A program made the translations under genes and the position numbers. From Saccoglossus kowalevskii (taxonomy: Eukaryota > Hemichordata > Enteropneusta > Harrimaniidae): a stretch of 55,360 nt of DNA. Numbering within the stretch: the stretch's first letter is position 1; each line of letters starts with the position of its first letter. The notes under the pieces were generated by a model that searched no databases, was not told where the DNA came from, and saw nothing but the letters and a program-made list of their open reading frames with translations. The DNA lies in assembly GCF_000003605.2 (NCBI RefSeq), contig NW_003137331.1, positions 43,867 through 99,226 of the forward strand, in the 5' to 3' direction. Shown one piece after another: positions 44,969-55,360 of the stretch.

Positions 44969-45200
44969 GCTGAATATGACCGCAAGCAGCGTACAATCAA
45001 CGGTATGTCCAGAGTGAGTGCCAAGGTCAAACTGGACTGTAATCACACAAACGAATTGAATTATGGGTGGCGTTCAAAACATGGCGGACTAATCCGTATA
45101 TTTTGTTTGTTACACTGTGCGGGCTGCGAGCTATACGATAATTTAATAAAACCTCGGACCGGGTAGGGTGGGAACATATAATAATCGTTGACATTTTAAG
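44969..45200. promoter_or_regulatory. 5' flank of gene B (promoter region inferred)
   Basis: Directly upstream of the gene B start on the minus strand. No TATA box or other clear motif is visible; included only because it is the intergenic flank of a well supported gene. Confidence 0.25.
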
Positions 45201-45453
45201 CTCAGTGGCGGCGGCACAGGAGGGGGGGGGGGGGTCCGCCACTCGAAAAAAAATGGGGGATCGCCCCTCCCAAATCAAGCTGAAAACTTTGGTGTCAGCA
45301 ACATTATCCCCTCAAAATGCAGGAAATAGCGTTTCAGAGGGTCTAGATTTCATTTTTTTAGTGGGGAGAATGCCGCCGGACCCCTTAGTAAGGCGCGAGG
45401 TTGGCGAGCAGACCTCGCCATTCCATGTAAAATTTACTGCCGCCGCCTCTGAA
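45201..45453. mobile_element. Non-autonomous DNA transposon with GGCGGCGGCA termini
   Basis: Left end CTCAGTGGCGGCGGCACAGG, right end CTGCCGCCGCCTCTGAAG, an imperfect TIR. A G14 run follows the left end. The interior GAATGCCGCCGGACCCCTTA is typical in look of invertebrate hAT-like MITEs (from memory, not searched). Confidence 0.6.
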
Positions 45454-46500
45454 GCGAAAAAGTCACTGGGAAAACTCATAATCCTTACTTCTCCACTGTG
45501 ACACCGTATCTACATATTGATTTTCCTGTCGGCAACATACAATATACAGGTATCTGAGTCGCAATATATTTAATATTTTGATGTCCAAATGCTGTTAATT
45601 AATCTTGTCTCATTAGCTAAGTCTGTCCGAGGTATATTCCCTATAGAGCTAACCTGGATTCGTTCAGAGGTTACCGTTCCGTGCACTCGGGTCTCGTCTA
45701 AGTCTCGTGGCCGTCTCTCAACGAGATCGCAGCGACCATTTTCGTCTAAGACCAGGGATTGTAGTTGGAATTTGGACTTGCATGAACCAACATCATCCAC
45801 AAAAGCAGCATCTGATTTCACCTGGGGGATTCATATCAAGATGAGAACATAATCTTTTATCTATGACAAATATGTTAACACTTTGGTGCTTAAGCGATCG
45901 TGCTATGCTACCCTATCTTGATCAATTTCGGGGATGGCGATACACTAAGTAGTTGCCATCCAAAACACGACCACTTTTTACTTGTGGATAGGTAACAGCA
46001 TTTAGAGTTTAACTGAATTCTGCAGAGCACCTTAAAGCATTGAGTTTGCACTACATGTCGAAGTGAGGTGGTGGGTTGGGTCGACGTCGCCATAGTTACA
46101 TCACCTCGTGCATCGCATTTTTATTATTGCGTCATTGTGAATATCAATTTAGCCCATAGTAACCCTTTAGACCATTTTGTGTATATGTTTGGTGTTAATT
46201 AATTTCAATCTTGCCATAAGCATAATTCAAAATTATTATATGGTGACGTCATATTACAGTGTTTTGGGTAATGCATAACGAAGGGGTTTTACTTGAAGAG
46301 TAACACAACAAATATTAATTGTATCATGTCACCTGGTGAATGACCCTATTATTCACAAAAACAATACGGACATCGAATCAGAAACTTTGATACAACTACT
46401 GCATATCCGCAGATACCGCCTATGATGTTAACTACAATCTCATTGGTACAGAGAGACACACATTTGACCCCTGAAACTCTCACGTGACTGTAGATCGAGC

Positions 46501-46800
46501 TTAAAGCGCGGTGGTCGTCGCGCTGCGCATGTGCGAAATTTGTGTTGATAAACATTGATTTTCTTACAATCGAATGCGCTCTCCAAATGGAAATCACAAG
46601 TATGAAGCGAGTTTGACCTGGGCGCAACTTGCACTGAATACCGCCAGTGACTCCTTCGATACCTTCCAATCACATAGAAATACCTAATTAAAGCTTAGAA
46701 ACGTCCCAGTTTTTACTCATTGATCTGCGAAATAGTCAAAGTCACCATCTTTGTTTATATGAGACCAATATATCTCGCGCATGCAACTACCGCCCTTTAA
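46501..46800. mobile_element. TTAA-bounded MITE, full-length 300-bp copy
   Basis: Exactly 300 bp from TTAAAGCGCGGTGGTCGTCG to CAACTACCGCCCTTTAA. It is inverted relative to the copies at 7784 and 39321 and is the best preserved reference copy. The open frames inside it are not genes. Confidence 0.88.
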
Positions 46801-46865
46801 GATTTGACGAAACGTGTTTCCTCTTGTGGGCGCTGCAAGACCCACTGAATCATTCCAACACATGT

Positions 46866-46895
46866 TTATTATTATTATTATTATTATTATTATAC
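46866..46895 (+). repeat. TTA trinucleotide microsatellite
   Basis: About nine TTA units next to the MITE at 46501. Confidence 0.9.
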
Positions 46896-47194
46896 TTTTT
46901 TTCAGACTCAAAGGTCTTAAAAATAGCATTATTTATAAAGAAGGCGTCTATATTTACGCAAAAAACTTGACCTTAATAATAAATCACTGTTTATACAACT
47001 ATCAATTATGCTATTGTCAGTCTGAAACAATCGCTGTTCAAAATTGTTCAAAGTGTTTCTACAAAGTGTTGAAAAATTAAAAATATTTCTTCTGACACAA
47101 TTACCGCTTGCATTGAGCGAAACATTTTGCATGTTCCGAACACTTCCCAAAAATCCTCGAAATAAGATTAGCCCTTGCATAAATTTACCTGAGT

Positions 47195-47264
47195 TGTCTA
47201 CGAGTGGTCTAGGGATTCTCGTTTTGAGTGCGAGAAGTCTTTGATTCAAATTCCGGACGAGCCC
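47195..47264 (+). pseudogene. tRNA-Pro-like pseudogene
   Basis: Aligns with the tRNA at 47625 over its whole length (GGTCTAGGG, ATTCTCG, GTGCGAGA, GATTCAAATTCCGGACGAGC). Five bases of the D-arm (GTATG) are deleted, the anticodon loop reads TTTGAGT instead of TTTGGGT, and the acceptor stem no longer pairs. Similarity continues into the 3' flank (CCATA, then GTCAAACAT), so it is a local DNA duplicate. Confidence 0.85.
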
Positions 47265-47624
47265 ATATTTTTTGTCAAACATTGCAAGTATTATGCCTGC
47301 TTTTTAATTCAAGTTATAAAATTCGATTGAAAAAACAATAAGAAAAAACAATAGTAGAAACTATCGTAATCATACGGGATATTGCGGGATATAAACGATA
47401 ACGCCATTGCAATTGAGATTTACATGTCATTATGGCCAGTCTCTTGGACTGCTATTATACTCGAAAGTTTGAAGATAAGTTCTTGATTTCGTTTGCTGAA
47501 TCTTTACCCTGAAACGGAATTAAATAGAGATTTGCTAAATGCTATTTCAAAACCTGTCAAATCAGTCACAAAACAGAATTAAACTGATTTTTTTAATTTC
47601 TCGCCTAACTCATTAGACGGAATC

Positions 47625-47696
47625 GGATCGTTGGTCTAGGGGTATGATTCTCGCTTTGGGTGCGAGAGGTCACGGGTTCAAATCCCGGACGAGCCC
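47625..47696 (+). tRNA. tRNA-Pro (anticodon TGG)
   Basis: 72 nt, no intron. A box TGGTCTAGGGG, anticodon stem CTCGC/GCGAG with loop TTTGGGT giving anticodon TGG (reads CCA), B box GGTTCAAATCC, and a TTTT terminator at 47701-47704. It is near-identical to the metazoan tRNA-Pro consensus as I recall it. Two A-G mismatches are seen: acceptor position 3 (GGATCGT against ACGAGCC) and the base of the T stem. It may be functional or starting to decay. Confidence 0.9.
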
Positions 47697-48029
47697 ATAA
47701 TTTTATCAAACATAAAATAATGGCTGCTTCGAAATTTTACTCGCATAAATTAGACAACATCTCAACTGATTTATAAATGAGATATTTAATATTTGACTCC
47801 TACTACAAGTATCAGCGATATTAATCGCGGTGGTTTGAAGAAAGACTGAATCAAAATAGAATTTCGATACAAACAAAAAAGAAAGTCGAGTTATCATTCT
47901 GTGGTTGTTATTTCGGTATTTCACCGCCTGTCTGGGTGGAATACTTAGAACGAATGCACTAATTTAGAATTCGTCATGTGGTGGCGCACTTCCTCATGCG
48001 ACATTCAAGGTCTCCCAAAACTCCTATCT

Positions 48030-48375
48030 CGTGCGTTGTATTCTCGGGGGCGGACATCCGGGCATTTTCACCGCCTGGCAACCCTCACGGTGAAAACAAA
48101 GGCCAAAAACTCGCAGAAAACGGTACTTGGGGATGGTTGTTGAGACTCCCCTGAACAGTGTAACAAGATTAGCCCTACGTGTGTAACATATATAAATTTG
48201 GTTGTTCAGGATTACTTCAAAGTTGAGTTTGTGTTGTTTTCTCAAATTTTCACCGGCTCGACCGGCGTTCTACAGCAGCGCGCACAGAGCCCATAGAAAT
48301 GCATGGTACAGTGGTGCGCGTCTTAGCAACGCGGAACGTCTGTGACGTGAGTCCGCCCCGAGGATACAAGGCGTG
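48030..48375. mobile_element. Candidate MITE with CGTGCGTTGTATTCTCGGGG termini
   Basis: About 346 bp. The left end reads through CTCGGGGGCGGAC; the right end is GTCCGCCCCGAGGATACAAG then GCGTG, the imperfect complement. The GC-rich interior includes CACCGGCTCGACCGGCG. No coding function seen. Confidence 0.55.
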
Positions 48376-50289
48376 TAAAATATATTGTACACAGAATTCA
48401 GTTGCGTGCAGCTATTTCAACGTGTTTTGTTCAGAATTTAGGTCTGATCGCGGACTCTGGTCAAACAGTTTTCGCCGGTGTAATTTCCGCCATTTTTACA
48501 CCGGCGTAAACTGGTCACACGGTAAAAAAGAACACCGTCGTTAAATTTACGGCGGTGCTACAACGGCGTAAATGTTACGCGTAAACCAGATATTTGCCAG
48601 ACATGTAGGCGTGAGTAGACCCTCGCCGGCCGAACGGCATCATACCTCACTAACCGTGTTGGGTTTGGAGCACATCGGAGGGCGCAACTCCCGCGACTTC
48701 GTCAAGCTAACCAGATATTTGCCAGAAAGCAAACCCCGAATCATGATGAAGCCGGGATATTAAAATTCTTTTTGTAATATTAGTCATAATTGATGTTGTT
48801 GTTTATTTTTTAAAAGAATGTGTGCATTGTGTTTTTATCAAACCGGATACGAAGAAAATACTAGTATACTCTTTTCAATGCTTTGCGAGATCTCGCGTGG
48901 TTGGGTAAGTCAACGCATCACAGGTGCTATTTTATCTGGTCACATGTGATTGAAAACACCTGTAAACCCCATATTGTTTATATCGTCGAATTTTTTCAGC
49001 AAAGTTTTGCATTCATTCTTTTTTTTTATAACTATCATACAACCGTGGCATAATTTAATAACGATATGATAACGACACACTAAAAAGTAGTGAGCAAGAT
49101 GGCACTAATCTGGCTCGCCGTGATAGGCCGAAAAGCTGGTCACCTGTATCACGTGATTCTTTACTCGCTAAACTATCTCAAGCGAGAAAATCCGTATGTT
49201 ATTTGTTGTCACTGGAAACCGTGAGGTCCGAACTAGCCCTGGACCTACGCAGTGTTCTGACGCACTTATTGATCCGGTTTATCAGCCTACGTTATCTACG
49301 TTAGCCTACGTTAGCCTACGTCAGCCGGTTTATCATCTGTACGTTATAACATTTTCTTCTATGCTATCGATAAAGAGCCATTGCTCGAAAGGTCTAGCTA
49401 TGTTTAATAGTTATTTAGGACTACGATTACCAAATATTATCTTCTATATATCATATTCGGTTTATCAGCTGAATGATCGTGTTTGGCAGTTGCGCACTGA
49501 CCCATAATATACTCAAAATATTTCGAGTATGTTCGGATCTCGTGGATTTAAGCAAATATTGATTTCATAAACACCTGTACGTGTTTTACATGCACAAACA
49601 CTCGTCCTTATGACAGCCGTGTGTGTGGCTAAACCAATATGCTACTATGTGTATCAGCGCCACCACGCGATCATTTAAGGCACTACAGAATGTATTTTGG
49701 TCTTTTTTTTTGGATTTTGTTTTCAATGTAATCGTTTGTTATTTAGCCAAACGCAGTGTGTATTATTAGGCCCAATCGGTGTTTTTCGGTCTTATTAGAC
49801 GGCTACCTGCTCTATGCCGGGAGGTATATAAAGCACATCCGTATCATAAGACCTGGGGAGTACACCCCGAAATTATTCGATCTTATTCGGTGCTCCTCGA
49901 ACATATTTCAACGTTACTAAATCGGTTTTTTTTCTTAGATGCGTCGTCATGAAAAACACAACTGTTCCATATTACTGAAAACAGAACTCCTGGAGTTTCC
50001 TACGCGTGACGAAATATTAAATATTTAATAAAAAATGCATGAAAACAAAAACAAACCTATAAAATCGAAACCTTTTACTGATGGTCTGAAAACCAGTTTT
50101 AAAAAGCATCAATAACAATCAAATGAGGCAAAACGAGAGAATACATTATTGTTGCTGTGATACGTTGACACATGTCTTTATTTGATTAAGGGTGGTCGTG
50201 GCTAACACACCTTTGTCACAAAATATTATCGGCTAGCTAGACAAAAGGTGAAACTCAGGGCAACCGAACTCTCACTGAGTTTTTGAATT
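48376..50289. other. Intergenic, no gene seen
   Basis: Contains two copies of AACCAGATATTTGCCAGA about 140 bp apart (near 48583 and 48711), a short ACGTTAGCCT repeat near 49295-49325, and an isolated TATATAAA at 49825-49832 with no recognisable transcript downstream. Confidence 0.35.
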
Positions 50290-50517
50290 ATGAATCTCGA
50301 CTGTATGCATTCTGATGAAGTTCCAATTCCAAATGTCAGCCACGGTAAAGCTTACCACTGCAGAGGGTGGTATTCGCACATCCACGGTTTCCATGGGAAC
50401 AAGCTCAGCTACCTCACATTTGATTTACTCGTTGTCATTTATTAGATGGAACATTTCACTCGGAATACATCAAACAATTGTAGCACTTTTAAATATTCCC
50501 ATTTTGACTTGTTACAG

Positions 50518-50703
50518 CGTCCATCCTTAGAACAGATACCGGGATCGGTGAAAGATACAGAGATAAGACTCTACTTAGGTTACCAATCATCATTTCCGGA
50601 ATATTACGTCAATATTAATCAGGATTGCCCATATATACAGTTGCCAGGTGATAGCGTTTTGTCATTAGAGCAACTCGTGACGTCACTACTGCTTTCAAAC
50701 ACT
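50518..50703 (+). CDS. Candidate terminal exon of an unknown gene
   Basis: A pyrimidine-rich tract ending TTGACTTGTTACAG precedes 62 codons that begin RPSLEQIPGSVKDTEIR, continue through SFPEYYVNINQDCPYIQ, and end in a stop at 50704-50706 (TGA). The composition is protein-like rather than repetitive. I could not find an upstream exon in matching phase: the short ATG frame at 50290-50344 ends at a GT in phase 1, while this exon needs phase 0. No family recognised; it may be chance. Confidence 0.25.
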
Positions 50704-50706
50704 TGA

Positions 50707-53465
50707 CTAGGTCAAATTGAATATCGATTTTAAAATGCAGTTGATATCAGCTTGTTGGAGGGGGTGATCGTGTATAGAATAATATATAAGATGTACATGC
50801 CTTACATTATTATTTATTTCATTTTATCTGCGTACTTTTTTCAAATAAATAGTGCTGGTTTGTCATAGCAAAGTTAGTAGGGACGAACCATTATTTCTGA
50901 AGGGTTAATATTAATTTTAAATAATCATTTTTTGTTCGTTTAATATCAAAGTTTGAACTGATAATATATAATCAAATTTGAAATAATTCGGATTGTGATT
51001 TGAGACATTTGGGTGCAAACATACCACCAGACATTCAGTATATATCCATTGGGGATGGACATATCCACATATCCAAAAGAAGAAGAAAATGGAATAAAAT
51101 CAGCTCACAAAATTGTCTCCAAGTAGAAAGAACGACATGACACCGTTTTAGTTGTGAATACAGCAGTGGATATATCCATGAAGGAGGGGTGGCATCCAAA
51201 TTCTGACCGTCGGAAAAGACGTTTTGAACGTTGTGTCGCAAGTTGTAGGGTCTCGTTCAAAGTTGGTGCGTGACGCCACATGGCTATCGTCTCGGGCTTA
51301 CAAACGAATGCGATCAGCGTGAACGCAACTTATTCTGTATTTCAAAGATTTACTTGCCCGTATGCCGATGTGCTGTCATAACATGTGTATTTGAACGACT
51401 ATTTTCGTGATGGTTGGGCGACGAGACAGCAAATTGTATGATGTACCAGAGGGACTGTGGATGTACTTTTACAACAATACCACGTGATTCCGAAATCCGC
51501 TATTGATAGTATACATGTAGTAATTGCTTTTAGGTTTAATTTCTTGAAATGGTCTAATTAACAGAAGCTGGGTTCCGTCTGCCGATGTGGCACAGGTAAG
51601 ACTGCACTTTAAAAATCACCCGTACAGCGTAGGTGGTATTGCGCCTACCTGCATCATTCTATCGGCGCCTTCATCGACAGGCTATGTCGACGCTCAGGTC
51701 TTCATTTGGGTGATAAGCACTTTCTTGATTGAATTTCGGATAAAATTCAAGCAAAAAGTGGAAGCAATTAGTTATGAGTTCATCTTCTTTCGCTAGATTA
51801 GTCTCAATCTCTCACTACTCGACAGATTAACCTCATTTTATACTTTTCATCAGTTGACCTTCGACACCACGATCGTAATCAAGTGACATTTGATCTGTAA
51901 TTCGTCATTATCCCCTCGTTAATCCTATACCTTTTTTAACCCCTGTTTGACCTGCCTCCCTGTTTCTAATCCATGTGGAAAAAAAATATTGTATTTTTAG
52001 AAAAGAGGAATTGGCTTGAAGTTTTGAGACGTATAGCTATTACAATACAGTATTAAATCATAAAGTTAAATTTGAAACTTACGCACCCGCGACAGCACAA
52101 GTCCAATGAGACCGTGAATCCAACTTGAACACTAGATAGTTTTTATTCACGTTTTAATGTCGATTTAGGCGCGTTTACAATTTTAAAAACTGAAGACAAA
52201 ATGGGAGTCATGCGCTCAAAACAATATATCTATAACAGAAATGTAACATACTATCCAACTTTTCTTCAATATAGTGTTTGAATTGCGAAAGGTTGAGTAC
52301 AAAAATGAAAATAGCAATGAAATAAAATTACTCCAAATTAAATAACTTATTTGCCTTGAATATTTACATTAATTTGACAATGCAGAAGATTTCATGGAAG
52401 TATAAATATACATACATACCAAATAAACTTTTTACATTGAAAAAAAATGAAAATATAAAACAAGTTCTCAATAAGGGATATTCGGCGCGTAAGTGAATAT
52501 CTTTAAAAAAAATCGTCAAATTTATGTATTTTCAGCGTGGAATATTTCGTGGCAGAGGAGGTAAGGAAAAGCGTTTCGCAATAATAAAAAAATATAGTAT
52601 TGTGAGTTTCTGTTTTAAGCTCAAATAACGCATGTTCATTTATAGAAATGAACAGCGTACTATACGAAATACGTTTATGGCGTTGCCATGACAAATGGTA
52701 AGAACAATCAGATCGGAGAATACGCGCTCGATAACACGTTAGTTCAATGTATGACACACCGACGAGTTAATTGCATTTTTTATCGTGTTACATACACGTA
52801 TCGCGGTGTATGTATCGATGTTGTACATGCGGTCCCTGGTCTTCATTTTCTAATATGCCTGTCTACACGCACATATCGCAACATTTTCAAACGATATGTC
52901 GTTTTAATTTCACCACATCATTACATGTATCACGCAACAAATTGCCATCATAAAACGCGCAGTAGCAGTGATAAAAATGAAAATCAATATTATGTAACCA
53001 TCGTTTAACACGGCATCACACTATCGCCATGGAGATAATCGCACTGCATATGTGTCGTATACACGCACTGCTTCCATCTTGACGATAAAGATTATAATCT
53101 AACCAATGCTGCCGCAAATCACGTGATGTTTTATCGGCTTTAATAACCGATTTGAGAAATAACGTTATGGTATCAACGAATATTTGCCTAATTGTATGTA
53201 TGTTCTCGTTGATTTAAACAGGCAACACAAACAGTAGCATTTATACTGCCGGGAAGTATAAAGGGTTAGTAGAAAATCAACCAAATGCACATTTTTTTTA
53301 TTACAGAGCCTCTTGTAAGAATAAGTTTCAGTCATCCAGCAGTAATCCACGGCTCGTTGCGACAAGCTTACCGTGTTTAGGAAACAGGACTGCATAGAAA
53401 AGTACGACGAGCTTACTGTGTTTTGAGCGTGCATTGGGAACAGAACTATACAACAACAGTGTCAC
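50707..53465. other. Intergenic, no gene seen
   Basis: Only short chance frames. Near 51040-51180 the phrase ATATCCA occurs in both orientations (ATATATCCATTGGGGATGG and GTGGATATATCCATG), suggesting a degraded inverted-repeat element. Confidence 0.35.
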
Positions 53466-53585
53466 ATCACCTCCGGCTGGAGACATTTCCCCCCGACTGT
53501 CTCTCAGGCTGATTTACGTGGGCCTAGCAAGTGGGCAGCATGTACCCTTTTCCCACTGAGTGGGCAGCCTCGGAACCACAAGAAA
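53466..53585. other. GC-richer block of unknown nature
   Basis: About 120 bp of higher GC (GCTGGAGACATTTCCCCCCG, then a GTGGGCAGC phrase twice: AAGTGGGCAGCATG and GAGTGGGCAGCCTC) in AT-rich surroundings. No open frame or known RNA fold is evident. Confidence 0.3.
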
Positions 53586-55257
53586 AACAATAACAGACTA
53601 GATGATGCAAAAATAGAATAAACTAATATAAAGAAAGTAAATAAAATGTTTCGTCAAACTTTAGAAATAAATAAAAAATATCACACGTATTATAAATTAT
53701 AATAAAAAGATCACTAACTCATACAATGGACGGGCTATACTATTTATTACTACTAGTATTCCTATTATCGCGCCCTCTAGCGACGGGAGTTTATGTGACG
53801 TCAATTTGACGTAGACGGGTTTAAGCAATGTAGTTCAAAGCGACGAATATGTCTGGGTGCATAATCGTTCGTCATTTAGAATACAAGAAATCACTCAAAA
53901 CATGATTTTTATTGACGGACAGCTTTAGATCCCTCTAATACTGACCCTATAAACAACATTGTTGTTAACCATTTACGTCACAAAATTGCTTTGTCGATAG
54001 AGGGTGCTGTTTACGGTTTATTGTAAATATTAATGAGATATTAACTAGCGATGCTTTGAATACCAAATCCGCCTGAGGTGCACAGTGAGATGTTTACAAG
54101 AATATGATTCGGGATCACAAGCGTTACCGTTTGAATCCATTTCCGCTTTGCATGCTGGGTATCGTGAAACTGACAAATATATTGTGGGCGCAAAGCGCTT
54201 GAACAACAGCGCCCTCGTTCGGAATTTCAGAGATTCTTTGACATCAAAATTGGCCGAAATTTAAGTCCTCACAGTAAGGGCGAACTGACACGATTTGCCT
54301 ATATTCAAATGTTGAACATTTTCTAAATGTTGATTCCAAATTTAGAGGATTTGATTTGCGGAAAGCGGTCTCGTTTCTGCGGAGTACTATGTGGTAGTCA
54401 CTCATGCGATACGTCATCCAGTACAAGACATTCGCGTTAAATGTTTTCTATCCCTCCAGCTGGTAAGTAAATGTGATAAAAATGATAGTTAATGATAAAT
54501 CTACGACCCCAATACCTCGAGGTTGATAAATAATTATTTCCGAGTGAAAACGGGTACCAGGTGTGACTCCAATATTCATAAAGCAGAACACGAACTGCGT
54601 AAAACACATCTAACCTGTTAGATACTAACATCTCGTGTCTCACTAATTTTGCATTTGTTTCTCCTGGTCCAACAAATTACACTTTTTTCCCGGAAGTGTG
54701 AATTTACTAAATCGAAAACATGATGCATTGTGGGTGTTATTATGACGGATATATCATTGCGATAGGAAGTCATGTGGTTTTTTTGTGCATTCTTTCCCGT
54801 GCGGTTGCACAGCTATTGAAAAACTAATTTGACCTCTGACACACTTCAATAAGTCACGGTAACTTCACATTTGTGCACGATGTGTGAAATTCGTATTCAA
54901 CAAGCGTGAATTCGAGTATGTGAAGGAATGTCAAAATCAGGACGAACTTAGGGGTGCGCAATGCCCTATAAGAGAACATGAAAGAAGAGAAATTGGTTTC
55001 TGGGCGATACCTGTTATTCCGTCAAGGTTGGCGCCGTTTAATTTAAACAGTGTCTGTATAAAAGATATATGATACACATGGATAGATTGTGGGTCCGTCA
55101 ATTCCCGGGGCATTATGATTATAATTGCACATTAAGAGAGATTTGCTATTATATCAACATTATGATAAACTGCCACCAGTGTCACTAATAAAATTACTTT
55201 CAATCATTTCGAGATTTTGATATAATTTCGAGATTTTGAATCAAAATCACGAGAGCG
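53586..55257. other. Intergenic, no gene seen
   Basis: No supported exon or RNA gene. Short chance frames only. Confidence 0.35.
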
Positions 55258-55360
55258 TGGTTACAGCCGTAGTGACGCGTCATGTTTTGAATTGTTTGTT
55301 TGTTTGTTGACATGAAATTCGAACGTACGTTGCACGGCGACTTTAAAGCGGGGGAGTCGT
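55258..55360. mobile_element. TTAA-type MITE termini at the window edge
   Basis: CATGAAATTCGAACGTACG followed by TTGCACGGCGAC resembles the right part of the 133-bp type (5779-5812). At 55343 a new TTAAAGCGGGGGAGTCGT start, like the one at 40918, runs off the window. Two elements may abut at one TTAA. Confidence 0.5.

Noticed and set aside
46349-46673. Minus-strand frames of 77-106 codons
   Set aside because: They fall largely within the 300-bp MITE at 46501 and repeat in its other copies.
49825-49832. TATATAAA as a promoter
   Set aside because: No gene, RNA motif or splice signal is visible downstream; in AT-rich DNA such a match is expected by chance.

Overview
The window is AT-rich metazoan nuclear DNA. 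It has intron-split genes with canonical GT-AG junctions, many small non-autonomous DNA transposons, several long minisatellites and a eukaryotic tRNA gene. The gene families and the unusual extracellular modules suggest a marine invertebrate, possibly a deuterostome or lophotrochozoan; I cannot name the species.

Three protein-coding genes are well supported. (1) Positions 3-23781 (+) hold the 3' part of one large receptor gene, whose 5' end lies outside the window. By hand I could join 29 exons into one continuous frame of about 2425 residues ending in a stop. In order they encode 17 copies of a 26-residue Thr/Glu-rich repeat, six copies of a four-cysteine module I do not recognise (each on its own phase 1-1 exon), seven FN3-type domains, a juxtamembrane region with an RRRR site, one transmembrane helix, and a single protein tyrosine phosphatase (PTP) domain of the R3 receptor type. 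The PTP domain keeps its catalytic Cys and Arg, but the WPD-loop aspartate is isoleucine (WPI), so it may be a weak phosphatase or a pTyr trap. (2) and (3) Positions 28639-35976 (-) and 40405-44968 (-) hold two tandem five-exon paralogs of the fatty acid hydroxylase / sterol desaturase superfamily (FAXDC2-like). They encode 290 and 291 residues with identical intron phases and complete histidine boxes.

Layout: 1-23781 receptor gene, with introns holding a 30-bp minisatellite (13.68-16.4 kb), a 22-bp minisatellite plus a GACT tetranucleotide array (21.47-23.28 kb), an ATTCT microsatellite and several MITEs; 23.8-28.6 kb convergent intergenic space with a likely 3' UTR hairpin and MITEs; 28.6-36.0 kb FAXDC2-like gene A, whose intron 1 carries a 3.4-kb array of 21- and 24-bp units; 36-40.4 kb intergenic, MITE-rich; 40.4-45.0 kb FAXDC2-like gene B; 45-55.36 kb intergenic, with a tRNA-Pro(TGG) gene, its decayed duplicate, more MITEs and one weak candidate exon.

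The receptor and the two membrane hydroxylase genes converge and show no functional link. A TTAA-bounded MITE family with a shared GC-rich terminal repeat recurs about a dozen times and ties the intergenic and intronic spaces together.
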